Shown piece by piece: positions 10,319 to 21,054 of a stretch of 60,000 nt of DNA; positions within the stretch are counted from its first letter, which is position 1; each line of letters opens with the position of its first letter. Source of the stretch: Symsagittifera roscoffensis (Eukaryota > Xenacoelomorpha > Acoela > Convolutidae). The stretch lies in the NCBI RefSeq assembly GCF_963678635.1, contig NC_087071.1:32664141-32724140 (forward strand). Direction: 5' to 3'. A program made the translations under genes and the position numbers. The notes beneath the pieces are model-generated. The model was not told the origin of the DNA and did no database searches. It saw nothing but the letters and a program-made list of their open reading frames with translations.

Positions 10319-11639
10319 AAAAAGAGAGCATCTCATCCTTCCTCAATTCGAGAACCAGATTTAGATTTTAGAAAACTAGTAGATAAACTAGAACAAGCAG
10401 AAATCACAATGAAACTGGAAGAAACAGAAAATCTAAAACTACAATATGTAAATCGAATTGAAACAAATACTACACATATAAATAACATACAAGAATCAGA
10501 CACAGATCTGATTGAAAAAATCACTGAAAAACTAAAAATATACGAAAAACATCCAAACTTTAAAGGCAAACCATCCTTCAAAAAATGGTGTAATTGTTAC
10601 CGACGATAGGGACACAGTATTTCCGAATGTAGACAAAAACAACACGACAATCAAAATAAACCTCAAAAGCACAAAGAACCAAATAAATCATTCTATCAAT
10701 ACATAAAAAAGACCAGAATCTACCAAACAGAATTATATATAGTAATAACAGTTCAGGAAAACCACTTCCGAGCAACTCAAATTACACAAGGAATCAATCA
10801 TCAATTAACTCAAGTTATAGAGGTAGATCACCCGAACGAGGAAATACACGAAATTTCTCTCAAAATAGATATAAACGATCGAATAGCCAAAATAACCAAA
10901 GTAACTATTCACGATCGAATTCCAATACAACAGAATTTGTTTCTGGATCCAGTTCCCAATCAAACCCAAGGAATAGACACTATTTCAATAATCAATCACG
11001 AAATTCATCATACATCAGAAATAGAAACTATTCACATAATTGAAATAGAAGTTATTCAAACAATCGAAATCAGAATTACCCGAACAATAGATCAAGGAAT
11101 AACTCATATAATAGATCAAACTGCACAGATCAAACGATAATTATCAAAACAGATCACAAAATAATTCACAAAATCGAAACTCAAGTTACAATAATCGATA
11201 CAAAAATTATTCCCAGTCACCACATAGGAATAATAACCGTTATCCTGATTCTAAACATCGATACAGAAGTAGCACACCAAAACATCAAAGACACATTAAT
11301 CAAGTTCAGACAAATGAAGAAACAACTTCAGACCCCCCAGGTATTGATGACACAGGAAGTAACGAATTACAACTAAATCCTATAAATTGTGAATCATCAG
11401 ATACAGAAAGTGATACAGATAATACCATCTCTGTAAATATGATAACAGTCGAAAACGACTATGAACCTATCATATATGAACAACCTTTTACTTCACATAT
11501 ATATGAAATTCAATTAGAACTCCTTCACAATTACTATGTTTGACCCATTGATAATACACAAACTACACAAGAAGTAAACGGAAATAACACGGTAATTAAA
11601 CCCGATAAAAAAGACAAAACACATTGCTCAAACACAAAA
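10319..11639 (+). pseudogene. Nucleocapsid zinc knuckle, Asn/Arg-rich tract and gag-protease linker, copy B
   Basis: A Glu/Thr/Asn-rich segment (10409-10580) leads to a damaged zinc knuckle at 10589-10630. It shows C-N-C-Y then stop then G-H-S-I-S-E-C, where copy A has a clean C-x2-C-x4-H-x4-C. A long Asn/Arg/Ser/Tyr-rich tract to about 11290 is typical of nucleic-acid-binding nucleocapsid tails. An acidic Ser/Asp segment follows (NCESSDTESDTDN near 11388-11430). A TGA at about 11541 replaces a GGA of copy A. The Ile/Thr/His-rich translations of this stretch are out-of-frame readings of the Asn/Arg tract. Confidence 0.6.
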
Positions 11640-12370
11640 CATATTTATCAAAAAATACAAAAAGGACAACCAAGTGAAAAAATTTGGACAATTCCATTTC
11701 TCTTAGAAAGCCCAAGAAACAAAGAATTTCAACCAGCAGATCTTGAAATTGAGTTTTTAATTGACTCAGGAGCAGAATCAAATATAATTAAAATTCCCAC
11801 ATGAAATGAAATCAAAACATTGCATCCAAACTTAACACCTCTTGAAACCTCTAGTAAATTAGCAACAGCACAAGGATCAACATTAGTAAATTATGGAAAA
11901 ATCCAATTATTCCTTCTTCCCACGAGAACAATGGAACAAAACAAAGTTTTAAACAAACCATTTTAACAAATATTTCATATTACTGATATTAAACATAATA
12001 TCATTGGCATACCCTTTTTATCTTATTATATACCAACAATCAACATCTTAAATAGTAAGATCCATATCAAAGATAAATACACAAAAACAAAAAATACAGC
12101 CCTAACATTCTTCCAAAGATTAAACAAACAACCATCATTCTCTTCAGAATTTTATCCCATTTACAATCAACAACGGAAACAGCTGAAACCACTATCAGGA
12201 AATATATATAATTTTTCAATAAAACAAGTTCACCAGTATAACAAAAGTCAAAATAAACAACTACTTTTCATGTCAGACTTCGAATTTAAACCTAACCACA
12301 AATTTTTCAAAATAACGATCTCATCCATAAAATTTTCAAAAACACGAATTCAGACATCATTTCATTACAC
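11640..12370 (+). pseudogene. pro: Retroviral-type aspartic protease, copy B
   Basis: The catalytic motif LIDSGAES is encoded at 11757-11780, with the catalytic Asp codon at 11763-11765. The context EIEFLIDSGAESNIIKIPT fits the active-site strand of retropepsins. About 80 codons downstream, HNIIGIPFLSYY (near 11992-12030) corresponds to the C-terminal ILG-type motif. One TGA follows IPT (11802) and one stop lies near 11965, so this copy could not make it. The enzyme would cleave the gag-pol polyprotein in the particle. It is in line with gag and RT, so expression as one polyprotein is likely. Confidence 0.75.
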
Positions 12371-13689
12371 GTGTATAATAATACACCATATCAAGTAACA
12401 TTACCCTTAGGACTTTTAGGATATTGTGTAACAAATGCTACAATTTCACCTATAAATGAAGTAGCCTACCGCGTTAATAATATACTCCAATTATTAGATA
12501 TTTGCCAATCAACAATTCTTGACGAAGAATTATCCATAAATAATATAATAAGTAATGAAAAAAGAAACACAGATTACTTCACAAAAACACCATATTTTAA
12601 ACCAACATTCAATATAACGAATTACACAAAAGAACATCAAAAATTTTTAACAATGTTTAATTTTGAACGTTCACAAATTACACAAATTGAATTTGATAAA
12701 TTAGCAAAACAACTGTTAAAATATTCAACAGTCTACGCAACATCAAAATTTGACGTTGGGAAATATAGTTCATCACTAGATCTCCCGTTAAAACCCGACG
12801 CATTTTTCAAAAAACAAAGAGCCAGTAAAGTACCGATTCACTTACATGACAAGGTAAACAGATTACTTGTTATTTTAGAACAATACGAAATTATCTCACC
12901 AGTAAACAAGGAAGAACAACCAAAAGGTAACACTTTTATCAACCCTGTTATCGTTCTAGCAAAAGGTGAATCACTAAAAAATAGTTTTAGACGCTAGATA
13001 CCTCAATTCACTAATTGACGAATCAAAATGCTATTGGCCTATTGAACCCATACAAGTTATCATAACAAAGATAAAATGTAAATATTTCACAACCGCAGAT
13101 ATGAATAGTGCTTATAATCAAAAGCCACTAGATGAAAAATCACGACGCTTAACACAATTTGTTATTGGAAATCAACAATATGAATTTAATAGCTTATTCT
13201 ATGGAATATCCATAGGAACAGCAGCTTTTTCAGCTTTTATGAGTAAAATTTTTAGACCACTAATCCTCAAGAAAAATGCAATCACATACTTAGATGATGT
13301 TTTTATGCAATCACAAACTAAAGAAGAAGGGTTTACGGTTTTAGAGCACTATCACAAAATACTTCAGAACGAAAATCTGAAGGCAGCTCCCGATAAATCA
13401 CACTTTTTTCTAACACGCGTTAAATTTTTAGGACATAATATAGAACGAGAAACTATCACTCCATTAAAATCACGCATTGATGCCATTCAAAAACTTCAGC
13501 CACCTACAAATAAAAAGAAAATCCAAGAATTCCTTGGAATGTTAAATTTCTTAAGTAAATATGTTTACAAAATGCAATTATACTTAAGTTCCTTCTATAA
13601 TATCCTCAGGCAACAAAATAAATTTGAATGGACCACTGAACATCAAACACGATTTGAAGAAATTAAAAAACTTTTAACTGAACAAATTT
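12371..13689 (+). pseudogene. pol: Reverse transcriptase, copy B (one frameshift)
   Basis: Two open segments, 12371-12997 and 13101 onward, are joined by about 100 bp in another frame. The first ends in the RT N-terminal region (a PVIVLAKGES block). The frameshifted piece carries the L-D-x-R-x-L-N block followed by YWPIEPI. The second carries TTADMNSAYNQ (first catalytic Asp), the FYGIS block, and the YLDD box at 13287-13298 with both catalytic aspartates. The KFLGHNI and EFLGMLNFLSKY blocks follow, as is standard for Ty3/gypsy RT. It copies the genomic RNA to DNA. All visible catalytic residues are intact; the frameshift near 12990 is the only clear lesion. Confidence 0.88.
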
Positions 13690-14403
13690 CGAACAAAATT
13701 CCAGATCCAAATCAACCATTCTATGCAATGTGCGATGCTTCAAATTTTGGCATCGGCGCAGAATTGCTACAATCACATAGTGGAACAATTAAATTGAACT
13801 TTATATCAGCAAATTCACGATTATTCACTCAAGCAGAGCTACGACTCTCAACTCTAATGAGAGAATGTACAGCTATAATTTATGCACTTACAGAATATGA
13901 ATTTCTGATACTTGGATCAAAACACCCAACAGTTCTATTCACAGATCACAAACCAATTATATTTCTCTTTACACAAAAGTCAAATCCAAATTATAGAGTT
14001 TTTTGATTTCAACTAATTCTAATGAAATTTCCAAACCTACATATAGTTTGGACAGCAGGAAAACACATTGCGTTACCAGATACCTTAAGTCGAAATACGC
14101 CACCTGAATTACTCACAAGAAAAACTACAGTTGAAATACTACAAAATATTAAATTTTATCTCGCAAAGGATGAAACATTACCCCAACTAGAATGCAAATA
14201 TGCAGTAAAAACTGATATTGATCAATCACAGATAAATAACCTACAACATTTTCCACTCTACTTAGATTGCCAGAATAATCACTACGAAGTTGATTTACTA
14301 GGCACATCAACTTTTAAACCAATTCCATACTCACAATGGATAAAAAATAACACTCAACAAAAAAGAATAAAACAACACTCGCATAAAAAAGACCTTTTTT
14401 ACA
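13690..14403 (+). pseudogene. pol: RNase H and downstream tether, copy B
   Basis: It continues the RT frame. CDASNFGIGAEL (near 13732) carries the first acidic residue, RECTAIIYALTEYEF (near 13860) the catalytic Glu, and FTDHKPI (near 13940) the second Asp; ALPDTLSRN after 14070 is the usual C-terminal end with the last Asp. A TGA at 14004-14006 falls where family members have Arg (RF/RW-Q-L-x-L), most simply a CGA to TGA decay. Reading resumes in the same frame at 14022. The domain degrades the RNA strand of the RNA-DNA hybrid. The last ~100 codons (to 14411) are a linker of unknown structure. Confidence 0.85.
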
Positions 14404-14795
14404 TTGATTGAAAAAGAAAATTTAACCGATAAAATAAAATTATCAGGACCGCAAACAAACGATTCAAAATACACAAAAAATCAAGTTTATGATCTCCATG
14501 ACCCACTTGACACAATTCCCCTATCAAAACTAGAAGTTGACAATTTTGTTCTCCCCCAACAGATAAAATTACACTTGAACTTTTAAAACAATATCAAAAT
14601 CTCGACCCAGTAATTAGACAACTAAAATCATGGCACAAATACAAAACGAAGCCCGTAAAAGCAAATACCACAATTTTAGGAAATAAAACACTCCTCCGAT
14701 ATTTCCGAAAATTTAATAACACAACAATTAATGAAAATACAGATCTTTTAGAATATCAATTAAATGATTCCGAAGTTCTTTGTCTTCCTTTAAGT
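14404..14795 (+). pseudogene. Linker between RNase H and integrase, copy B
   Basis: Several short frames tile this stretch (14404-14586 then other frames to 14795), consistent with a coding region that has taken small indels. The last ~100 bp contain a segment resembling the pre-integrase region (LLEYQLNDSEVLCLP), which normally precedes the HHCC zinc domain. No separate domain is recognised. Confidence 0.5.
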
Positions 14796-16314
14796 ATGAT
14801 ATTAATAGCTTTTAACACCTCACATACACAAAATACTATAGGACACTCCGGATCAGAAAAAATATACTCGAACTTTACACAAAATTTTTATTTCCCAAAT
14901 GCACCAATTTGGATAAAAGTATTATGCAATGATTCTATAATATGTCAATCAAACAAACCTTATCCAAATCAAAAACAAATAGCACAAAAACAAGATTTTA
15001 AAGGACAAAGCTTATATTTTAACCATCGCATTTCATTCGATACAAAAGGATCAATTTCACCATCTTCTGAAGGAAACTCCTACATTATGGTCATTGTTGA
15101 CGCATTCACACATTATGTAGCACTCAACCCAGTACCACATTGTAATGCTTATTATGCTTACACGACGCTTTATGAACGTTGGATAGCTAAATTCGGACTA
15201 CCCGAAATCTTAGTTACAGACAACGGTACAGAATTCATAAATAATGAAATCATCACACTATGCCACTTATATAACATCAAACATAAACCACGTACATCTC
15301 ATGCACCTTGGACAAACGGTTTAGTCGAAGGTATGAACCGTTCACTACAAGAATATATCCGATGTATCATAAATGGAAATCAAACAAAATACACAGAATG
15401 GTCAGCAGATGTAAAATTATTTCCCTTAGCATACAATTCTCAAATCACGACAACTTTAGGAATGTCACCATACGAAATGGTTTTTAATCAAAAGCCACGT
15501 AAAATAATTATGTTTACAGCAAATTCCCATAAAAATGCACAAGGTTATTGCCAACCAAATAAAGACTCAATTTGTTATAACCTACCTGTACAAACACATG
15601 ATGAAGATCATTTTCATCACCCACAAATTCTTAAATTAGCCTCCGGCACAAACACCGAATGGATTTTAAATAGAGATAAAAAACACAATGAAATTTACCA
15701 AAAAGTAACCAACAAATTGTTACAAAAGCAAAACATTAACGATCAATCTAATTCACGCTTTACACCAGCCACAGATTTAAAAATTGGAACATTTGTCTTA
15801 ATACCTATTTTTAATACGCAAAAAGGAATCTCTAAAAGATTACAACCCCTTCGAAAAGGACCATACCAAATAATTGCCAAACCCGCTGACGTGACGTATA
15901 AACTTACAGATTTAACTAAAAAAGAAATTGATCAATATCGTAACAATCTTTTGCCCTACTACCCGAAAGAATACGCACTACGCGAATTAACTCAATTATA
16001 TTCTTTCACAGGTTTAAAAGTTATTCAAAATCACCCACTTACAAAAAAAAGAAATTGATGAACAACACAACATTCATCAAGAAAATCAAACACAAATCAA
16101 AGCTAAAAACAATCAAAAAATACCAGATCCAAAAATACCTCAAAAAAAAAGAAAGAACAGGAAAATGATAGAAAAAATTTTACCACAAAAACAACTAGAA
16201 AAATCAAAATATAGAGAATTATCACGACTTAGAAATGAACCACGTGAAAACTACAAAACATTCATTCCACAATCTAAAATATTAAAGAAAGTTGAATTTC
16301 AAAAACAACTTTAA
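14796..16314 (+). CDS. pol: Integrase with zinc-binding, DDE core and GPY module, copy B
   Basis: This is the longest clean frame of the element (14796-16058), with a Lys-rich tail continuing after an 8-A run in another frame to 16314. The order is an HHCC-type region (HTQNTIGH; the Cys pair is damaged, CNDSIIC, where a C-x2-C is expected), then the DDE core. The first Asp lies in SFDTKG (near 15040), the second in VTDNGTEF (near 15220), and the catalytic Glu in NGLVEGMNR 35 residues later. A GPY/F module (PLRKGPYQIIAKP, near 15860, followed by YKLTDL) places it with Ty3/gypsy and gammaretrovirus-like integrases. The enzyme would join the DNA copy to the host genome. The core residues are intact; the Cys to Ser change in the zinc site and the tail frameshift are lesions. 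Confidence 0.88.
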
Positions 16315-17315
16315 TTTTAAAATCCTCGCACCACTCGATCATATTGAATCTTCATTTTTCAAAGTAACATGCTGACAAAACACGCAACAATTCTAGTTCA
16401 AATTCAGCCCATAGGATTCATTCAATCCGTCACCTTCTATATCTCTAACACCAACCTATTAGCCGAAAGATATTAAACTCCAGGCATATCTATAACTATA
16501 ACTTTACAACTTCCAGGTCAAAAAAAGCAACTCGCTAAAACTTGACAACTAAAATAAATACCACCATAATATTACAACCCTCCCCTATCTAATAACGCAA
16601 AGATCAACAATATTTTCCCAACTCAGACCTCAAAAACTCTCCAACCAAAAATGGCAAATTAGCCTAAAGTAAAAAAGGACCATATTCATTTGGCCTAAAG
16701 TAAAATATTTCAAAAATACCTCAGATCACCCGAAAAATAAAAATAAAGCAAAGAAGACCTCCGAACACCATAAAATCAGCCCCCAACAAACTTTCACAAA
16801 ACTCAACCCACTTGTCAAAAAATCCATAAATAACTCGACCACGTTTGAAAATCGCCCCAAACAACAAAAAACATTCGACGAAGAAATCTTTTCTTAAAAG
16901 CTCTTCTCTCGATCAGTCAATATCTTCAAAAATACAATCTTAAATTTTTTAATAAACTTTTTCATACTATTCAAACTTTTGTTCATATTTCTATTTGATA
17001 CTTTTGAAGCTTTTTTTAAAACATTGTAATAATCGTTTGCAACATTTTTTAAATTTTCTACTCCCTATTTGAAATATATCTCCAACTTTCCCAAATAATT
17101 GATCATATTCACAGGTACGATAATTCAAAGTCTATTTAAATGATACGAACAATTTTTAGTAGAACAGACATTTTTTTACTATTGTAGTTTTCATCATATT
17201 TTTATCATCCCTAACACTGACAATGTGCAAATGTGTAAAAAGCAATAGTCACATTCGCCTTAGCAACAATCCTTTTGATGCTTTTCATCGAAGAATACTA
17301 CAATATATATAAATC
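16315..17315 (+). other. 1-kb gap between pol and ORF3, no ORF seen
   Basis: Stops are dense in all frames and the base composition is A/C-rich then T-rich (16880-17240). An Asn/Lys-poor TTT-rich stretch ending in ...TTTTCATCATATTTTTATCATCC before 17215 could serve as a splice-acceptor tract for a downstream subgenomic mRNA, as env genes of such elements are often spliced. That is inference only. Confidence 0.5.
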
Positions 17316-18439
17316 TTGCCACTAGAAAAAATCAATCGAACACTTTCAAAAATTGCTAACCAACAATCACAAAATCAATCTTCACCGACATCATCACAAG
17401 AAAACCCAGCAATACCCACAACTACCCAAAACCCCCAAACATCCACTCGAATTTCTTTTCAAGATAATCCATACACTTTTGAAGAACGACACGCTCGCTT
17501 ATCCGAACCATTAGAACCGGTTCAGCGACAGGCACCTCTAAGTGAATTACCACAAGAATTAAGCAGAATAAGACATGTTTTCAAAACCGAAATACAGTCG
17601 AAATAAATAGTCAAATTATACATCCACGAAGAAATAGAAGATTTCAAACCCCTAGAGTTCTTTTTGATATACCCCAATCACCAACACCAACTACTTCAGA
17701 AATTTCAAGTAGTACATTGCCAGAAACTCCCACACTACTTTCACAACAGAGCACCTCAAATATACCCTCAGATTACTTAGGTTCAACACCAACATCTGAA
17801 CAAATACGTGAAAATCCCTTTAACCCCCCCAATCCCACAGCACGACTACCATATTGGGCAATACAATCATATACACAAGGTGAACCAAACTTAGTGAATG
17901 ATCCAATAAATATTTCTACGGATACAACACTATCATCACTACCAGAAACATTATCACTACCGTCAACACCATCATTAAGTCAAATTTCACCGACGCTTTT
18001 CCCTTTAAATTTTCCAAATTACCTCGACGCTAGATATCGAGAACAATCATCAACAAATATCCCTTTACGACTAGACTGGAATACATTCGTAGCACCCCCA
18101 CCATCATTTGGACAACATCAAGATAGTAACCGACTTCACAGTTGGGCACTCAACAGACTACAATATAGACAAGATATCCACGAAGATATTCGTGAACACA
18201 ATATACAAATACTTCAACAAAATAGTCTCCAATTGAAATTCGAAATCACGATCAAACTTAACAATATTGTTCAACATCCCTATCCATTAAATCCACCAAA
18301 TATAACAGCTCAATCGCTACCACCACAATTTATAACAACTGAAGTATTTTATAAATACGATAGATATACAACAAACACAATTGGTTACATCACATTTTAT
18401 AAGCCATACTCAGGATTATCATACACATGTACATTCTAA
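17316..18439 (+). CDS. ORF3, Pro/Ser/Thr/Gln-rich protein of unknown function (one frameshift)
   Basis: It is open from 17316 to about 17590 and then, in another frame, to the stop at 18437-18439, about 370 codons in all. The start is uncertain: the first codon given is a TTG-type triplet and no ATG stands out. The first 250 residues are low-complexity (runs of Ser, Thr, Pro, Gln, Asn), so probably disordered. The last 100 (RLDWNTFVAPPPSF... QYRQDIHEDIREHNI...) look more ordered and end near TIGYITFYKPYSG. There is no signal peptide, zinc motif or membrane segment. The stop overlaps the env ATG (18427) by 13 bp, the kind of overlap seen between genes translated from one RNA. I know of no Ty3/gypsy family protein like this. 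Confidence 0.5.
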
Positions 18440-21036
18440 AAATATTAACATTTCAACACATTTTTTTGCTATTTTTTTCCGACCAAAACACAAATCTTTC
18501 TCCTTGCGCAGGACCCCAGGATTTATTAGTAACACACTACGATTGTGTAGAAAACTAACAAAAAACACTACACAAATATGCAATAAATCAGGTATCACAA
18601 TCCCAAACAGAACCACAAGCTATAGAAACTACAAATGTAATAGCAACTTTGTATTCAAAAGCCCGAGCAACAAAAGTCACAGGATATAAATTTACAGCAA
18701 CATTTTCCGAAAAGAAAGTACACTGCTTACAAGTTTCCAATGGAAATAAGAACCGACTTGATCACGAATCATTCTATCAAAGTAATATAAAACGACTTTT
18801 ACACCTTAATCCCGATGATTTTAAAAACGAACAACTCAGACTGAACATCAAAAGAAACACAGACGGGAAAAAAGTAAATTTCCAAGTCTTTGCCGATTCT
18901 GTACATCGAGCACAACTTGAACGATATCAAGGACATATAAAATTAGACGAAAAATACCCATACAACGGCGCACACGGAAGATTAACTTATGAGATACACG
19001 ATAAACACTGGATACCACATAATAGAATAAATGACCCCTCAAACTGCAAAGCAGACACAAAAAATACAGGATATCAAGAAATAATGTTTTTCGATTGGAA
19101 AATACAACTCGAAAAAGTACAACTCACACGAGATTTATCTGATAACACAATGATCTATCAAGGAATTAGATTACCTTGCAAAAATGATCAAGGTTATTGT
19201 GACCCTACAACAAGGACCCAAGCAACAATTGTTTGATTTCCCGAAGATACATGCACAACATTCCAAGTAGGAAAAATACACGCTCGAATGATAAAATTCC
19301 ATGAAAAATATTTTATAGAATCAATTCCATACGAACAAGTAAATCCATGCCCAAAACAAAGTAATGATTTTAGAAATATTCATGATATAGAAAATAAATT
19401 AACACGTTCCCAAATCTATCAAGAAACAGAAATTGCATGTAAATACAGAAAACCACTTTATAAGACGCAATACTCTGAAATACTTGTCGAATACGAAAAG
19501 GTTTCGACATGACCACTGGAAAAATAAAGTTTGACCCTTATGCCACAAGTCACCCTATAAATGAAGGAACATCATACATCCCAGTTAACTTTCAAAAAGC
19601 ACAGGTCAACCTGGTGGAAAACTAAAACCACATGACAGTAAAAGCACACGTTTACAAGAACTATCACTAATGAATAGCACCTATTTTGGTAATATTCATT
19701 ACGATATCCACTTAGATATGAAGTTAGACTACACAATTAGTCGATTTTTTCAAGAAATGTCACTCTCCGAATTAGAAACTATGCGAATTGGAAAGAATAA
19801 AATTTGACCCTTATGCCAACCTTATGACTTCACCAACTATGCGAATTGGAAAGAACACAAATCCTACAATCACTCGCACTAGCAGTACTAAAAATACCCT
19901 ACGCAGCATACTTATTTTCAGGAAACAGATCAATTTTTCTAGACTACGAAGGAAATATTTTATGGTTTTATACTTGTACCAAAAAAGTATCACCACGATA
20001 TGTTTTTGAAGACAAACGTTGTTATAAAAGAATCCCTATATTCTATAAAAATAAAGTATATTTTGTGGACACACTTTCAAGACGAACATATTTTTGGGAT
20101 ACCGCAGTCTCATGTGGATCAGAAAATAGCTACAATGTAGTACAATTGAATACTGATGAAGATAAATACTATCTCCTTACACCATACCCTACATTAATGC
20201 ACTCACTCAAAAAAATTTCACCCGAAAGCATTAGAGCTATTACTCGTAATCCAAATATTGATTTACAGTCAATTGGAATATATTCTAAATCAGATATCCA
20301 ACATTACATTCAAACACAACAATTTCAGGAATTATTAACACAAATGGACACAGTACACAGACAATCAATTGACCAGAATTTAAGAAAACTTGCCAAAACC
20401 GCAGGATTCGCAGATATTTATACACAAGATTATAGCGGATATTTTAAAGACATTAAAGACTACATATATTTAAACGGTGAAAAATACAGACCAAAAGATA
20501 TTTCACCTATAAATATTTTCAGTTTTGCCACCCTAAAGAACGAAATTCTAGCTTTTCTAGGATGGCCCTATTACATCTTAGAAAAATTAACTATCTTATA
20601 CGCCATGTTTAATTTTATAGAATCTATAACACATGCGCTATCCACACACAAGTAAACAGACAAGCAAGTGTAGCACGTATACTGTTTGCAGGATTTTTTG
20701 GAATTTTTTTCATCATAAATAAACAAAATACTTCTAGATGCTCAAATAAAAGAATATAACACGAAAATATCCACAAGACAAAACACTTACGACGAAGAAC
20801 ACAATAATTTAGAGATAACACCTACCGCACCACAGTTGCCACCTCTACCACAAAATCATTCATTATCATTAGTTTCCCGCAATTTCCGAAACCTAGCAAT
20901 CACAAATAATCCAAATTCTAGACCAAATATAACACAAAATCCCATCCAACATGTAATAACACATCATTCACAAAATGATAATACATACGAACAAATTATA
21001 GATAAACCCACACCACCACTTTCAGTCTCAACATGA
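18427..21036 (+). pseudogene. env: Envelope-like membrane glycoprotein, degraded
   Basis: ATG 18427 opens a frame with an N-terminal hydrophobic run (about residues 4-17) suited to a signal peptide. The same frame, apart from a TAA near 18559, continues to a TGA at 19236, then to a TGA at 19512, then through frame changes to 20655 and 21036. The ectodomain is Cys-bearing, with blocks ATIV.FPEDTC near 19228-19257, CYKRIPIFYKNKVYF near 20018 and TYFWDTAVSC near 20090. A strongly hydrophobic segment at about 20670-20730 is the likely membrane anchor, with a ~100-residue tail after it. The spacing of CY..IP..y...F then C resembles class-I-like env proteins of some BEL/gypsy elements and chuvirus-type glycoproteins; this is weak. 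Role: probably entry or cell-to-cell transfer. It cannot be functional as it stands. Confidence 0.6.
19777..19855 (+). repeat. 58-bp local duplication inside env
   Basis: AACTATGCGAATTGGAAAGA occurs at 19777 and again at 19835. Between them lies ATTTGACCCTTATGCCA, which also occurs (one change) at 19529-19545. The second copy is therefore a short insertion assembled from nearby env sequence and contributes to the frame disruption here. Confidence 0.7.
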
Positions 21037-21054
21037 TCATTTTTTTAACCCACG

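Noticed and set aside
1-11629. The inverted repeat as a single inverted duplication of one element, or as an assembly artefact.
   Set aside because: The arms differ by many substitutions and a 22-codon indel, and copy B has its own ATAT duplication, so a folded or duplicated assembly of one copy is unlikely. Long reads would settle it.
11640-19512. In-frame TGA codons at several places in protease, RNase H and env suggested a genetic code with TGA as tryptophan.
   Set aside because: Where copy A or family alignments can be compared, TGA replaces Gly, Arg or other codons (GGA, AGA, CGA), and TAA/TAG stops and frameshifts also occur. The intron-bearing gene ends normally. Ordinary decay explains it.
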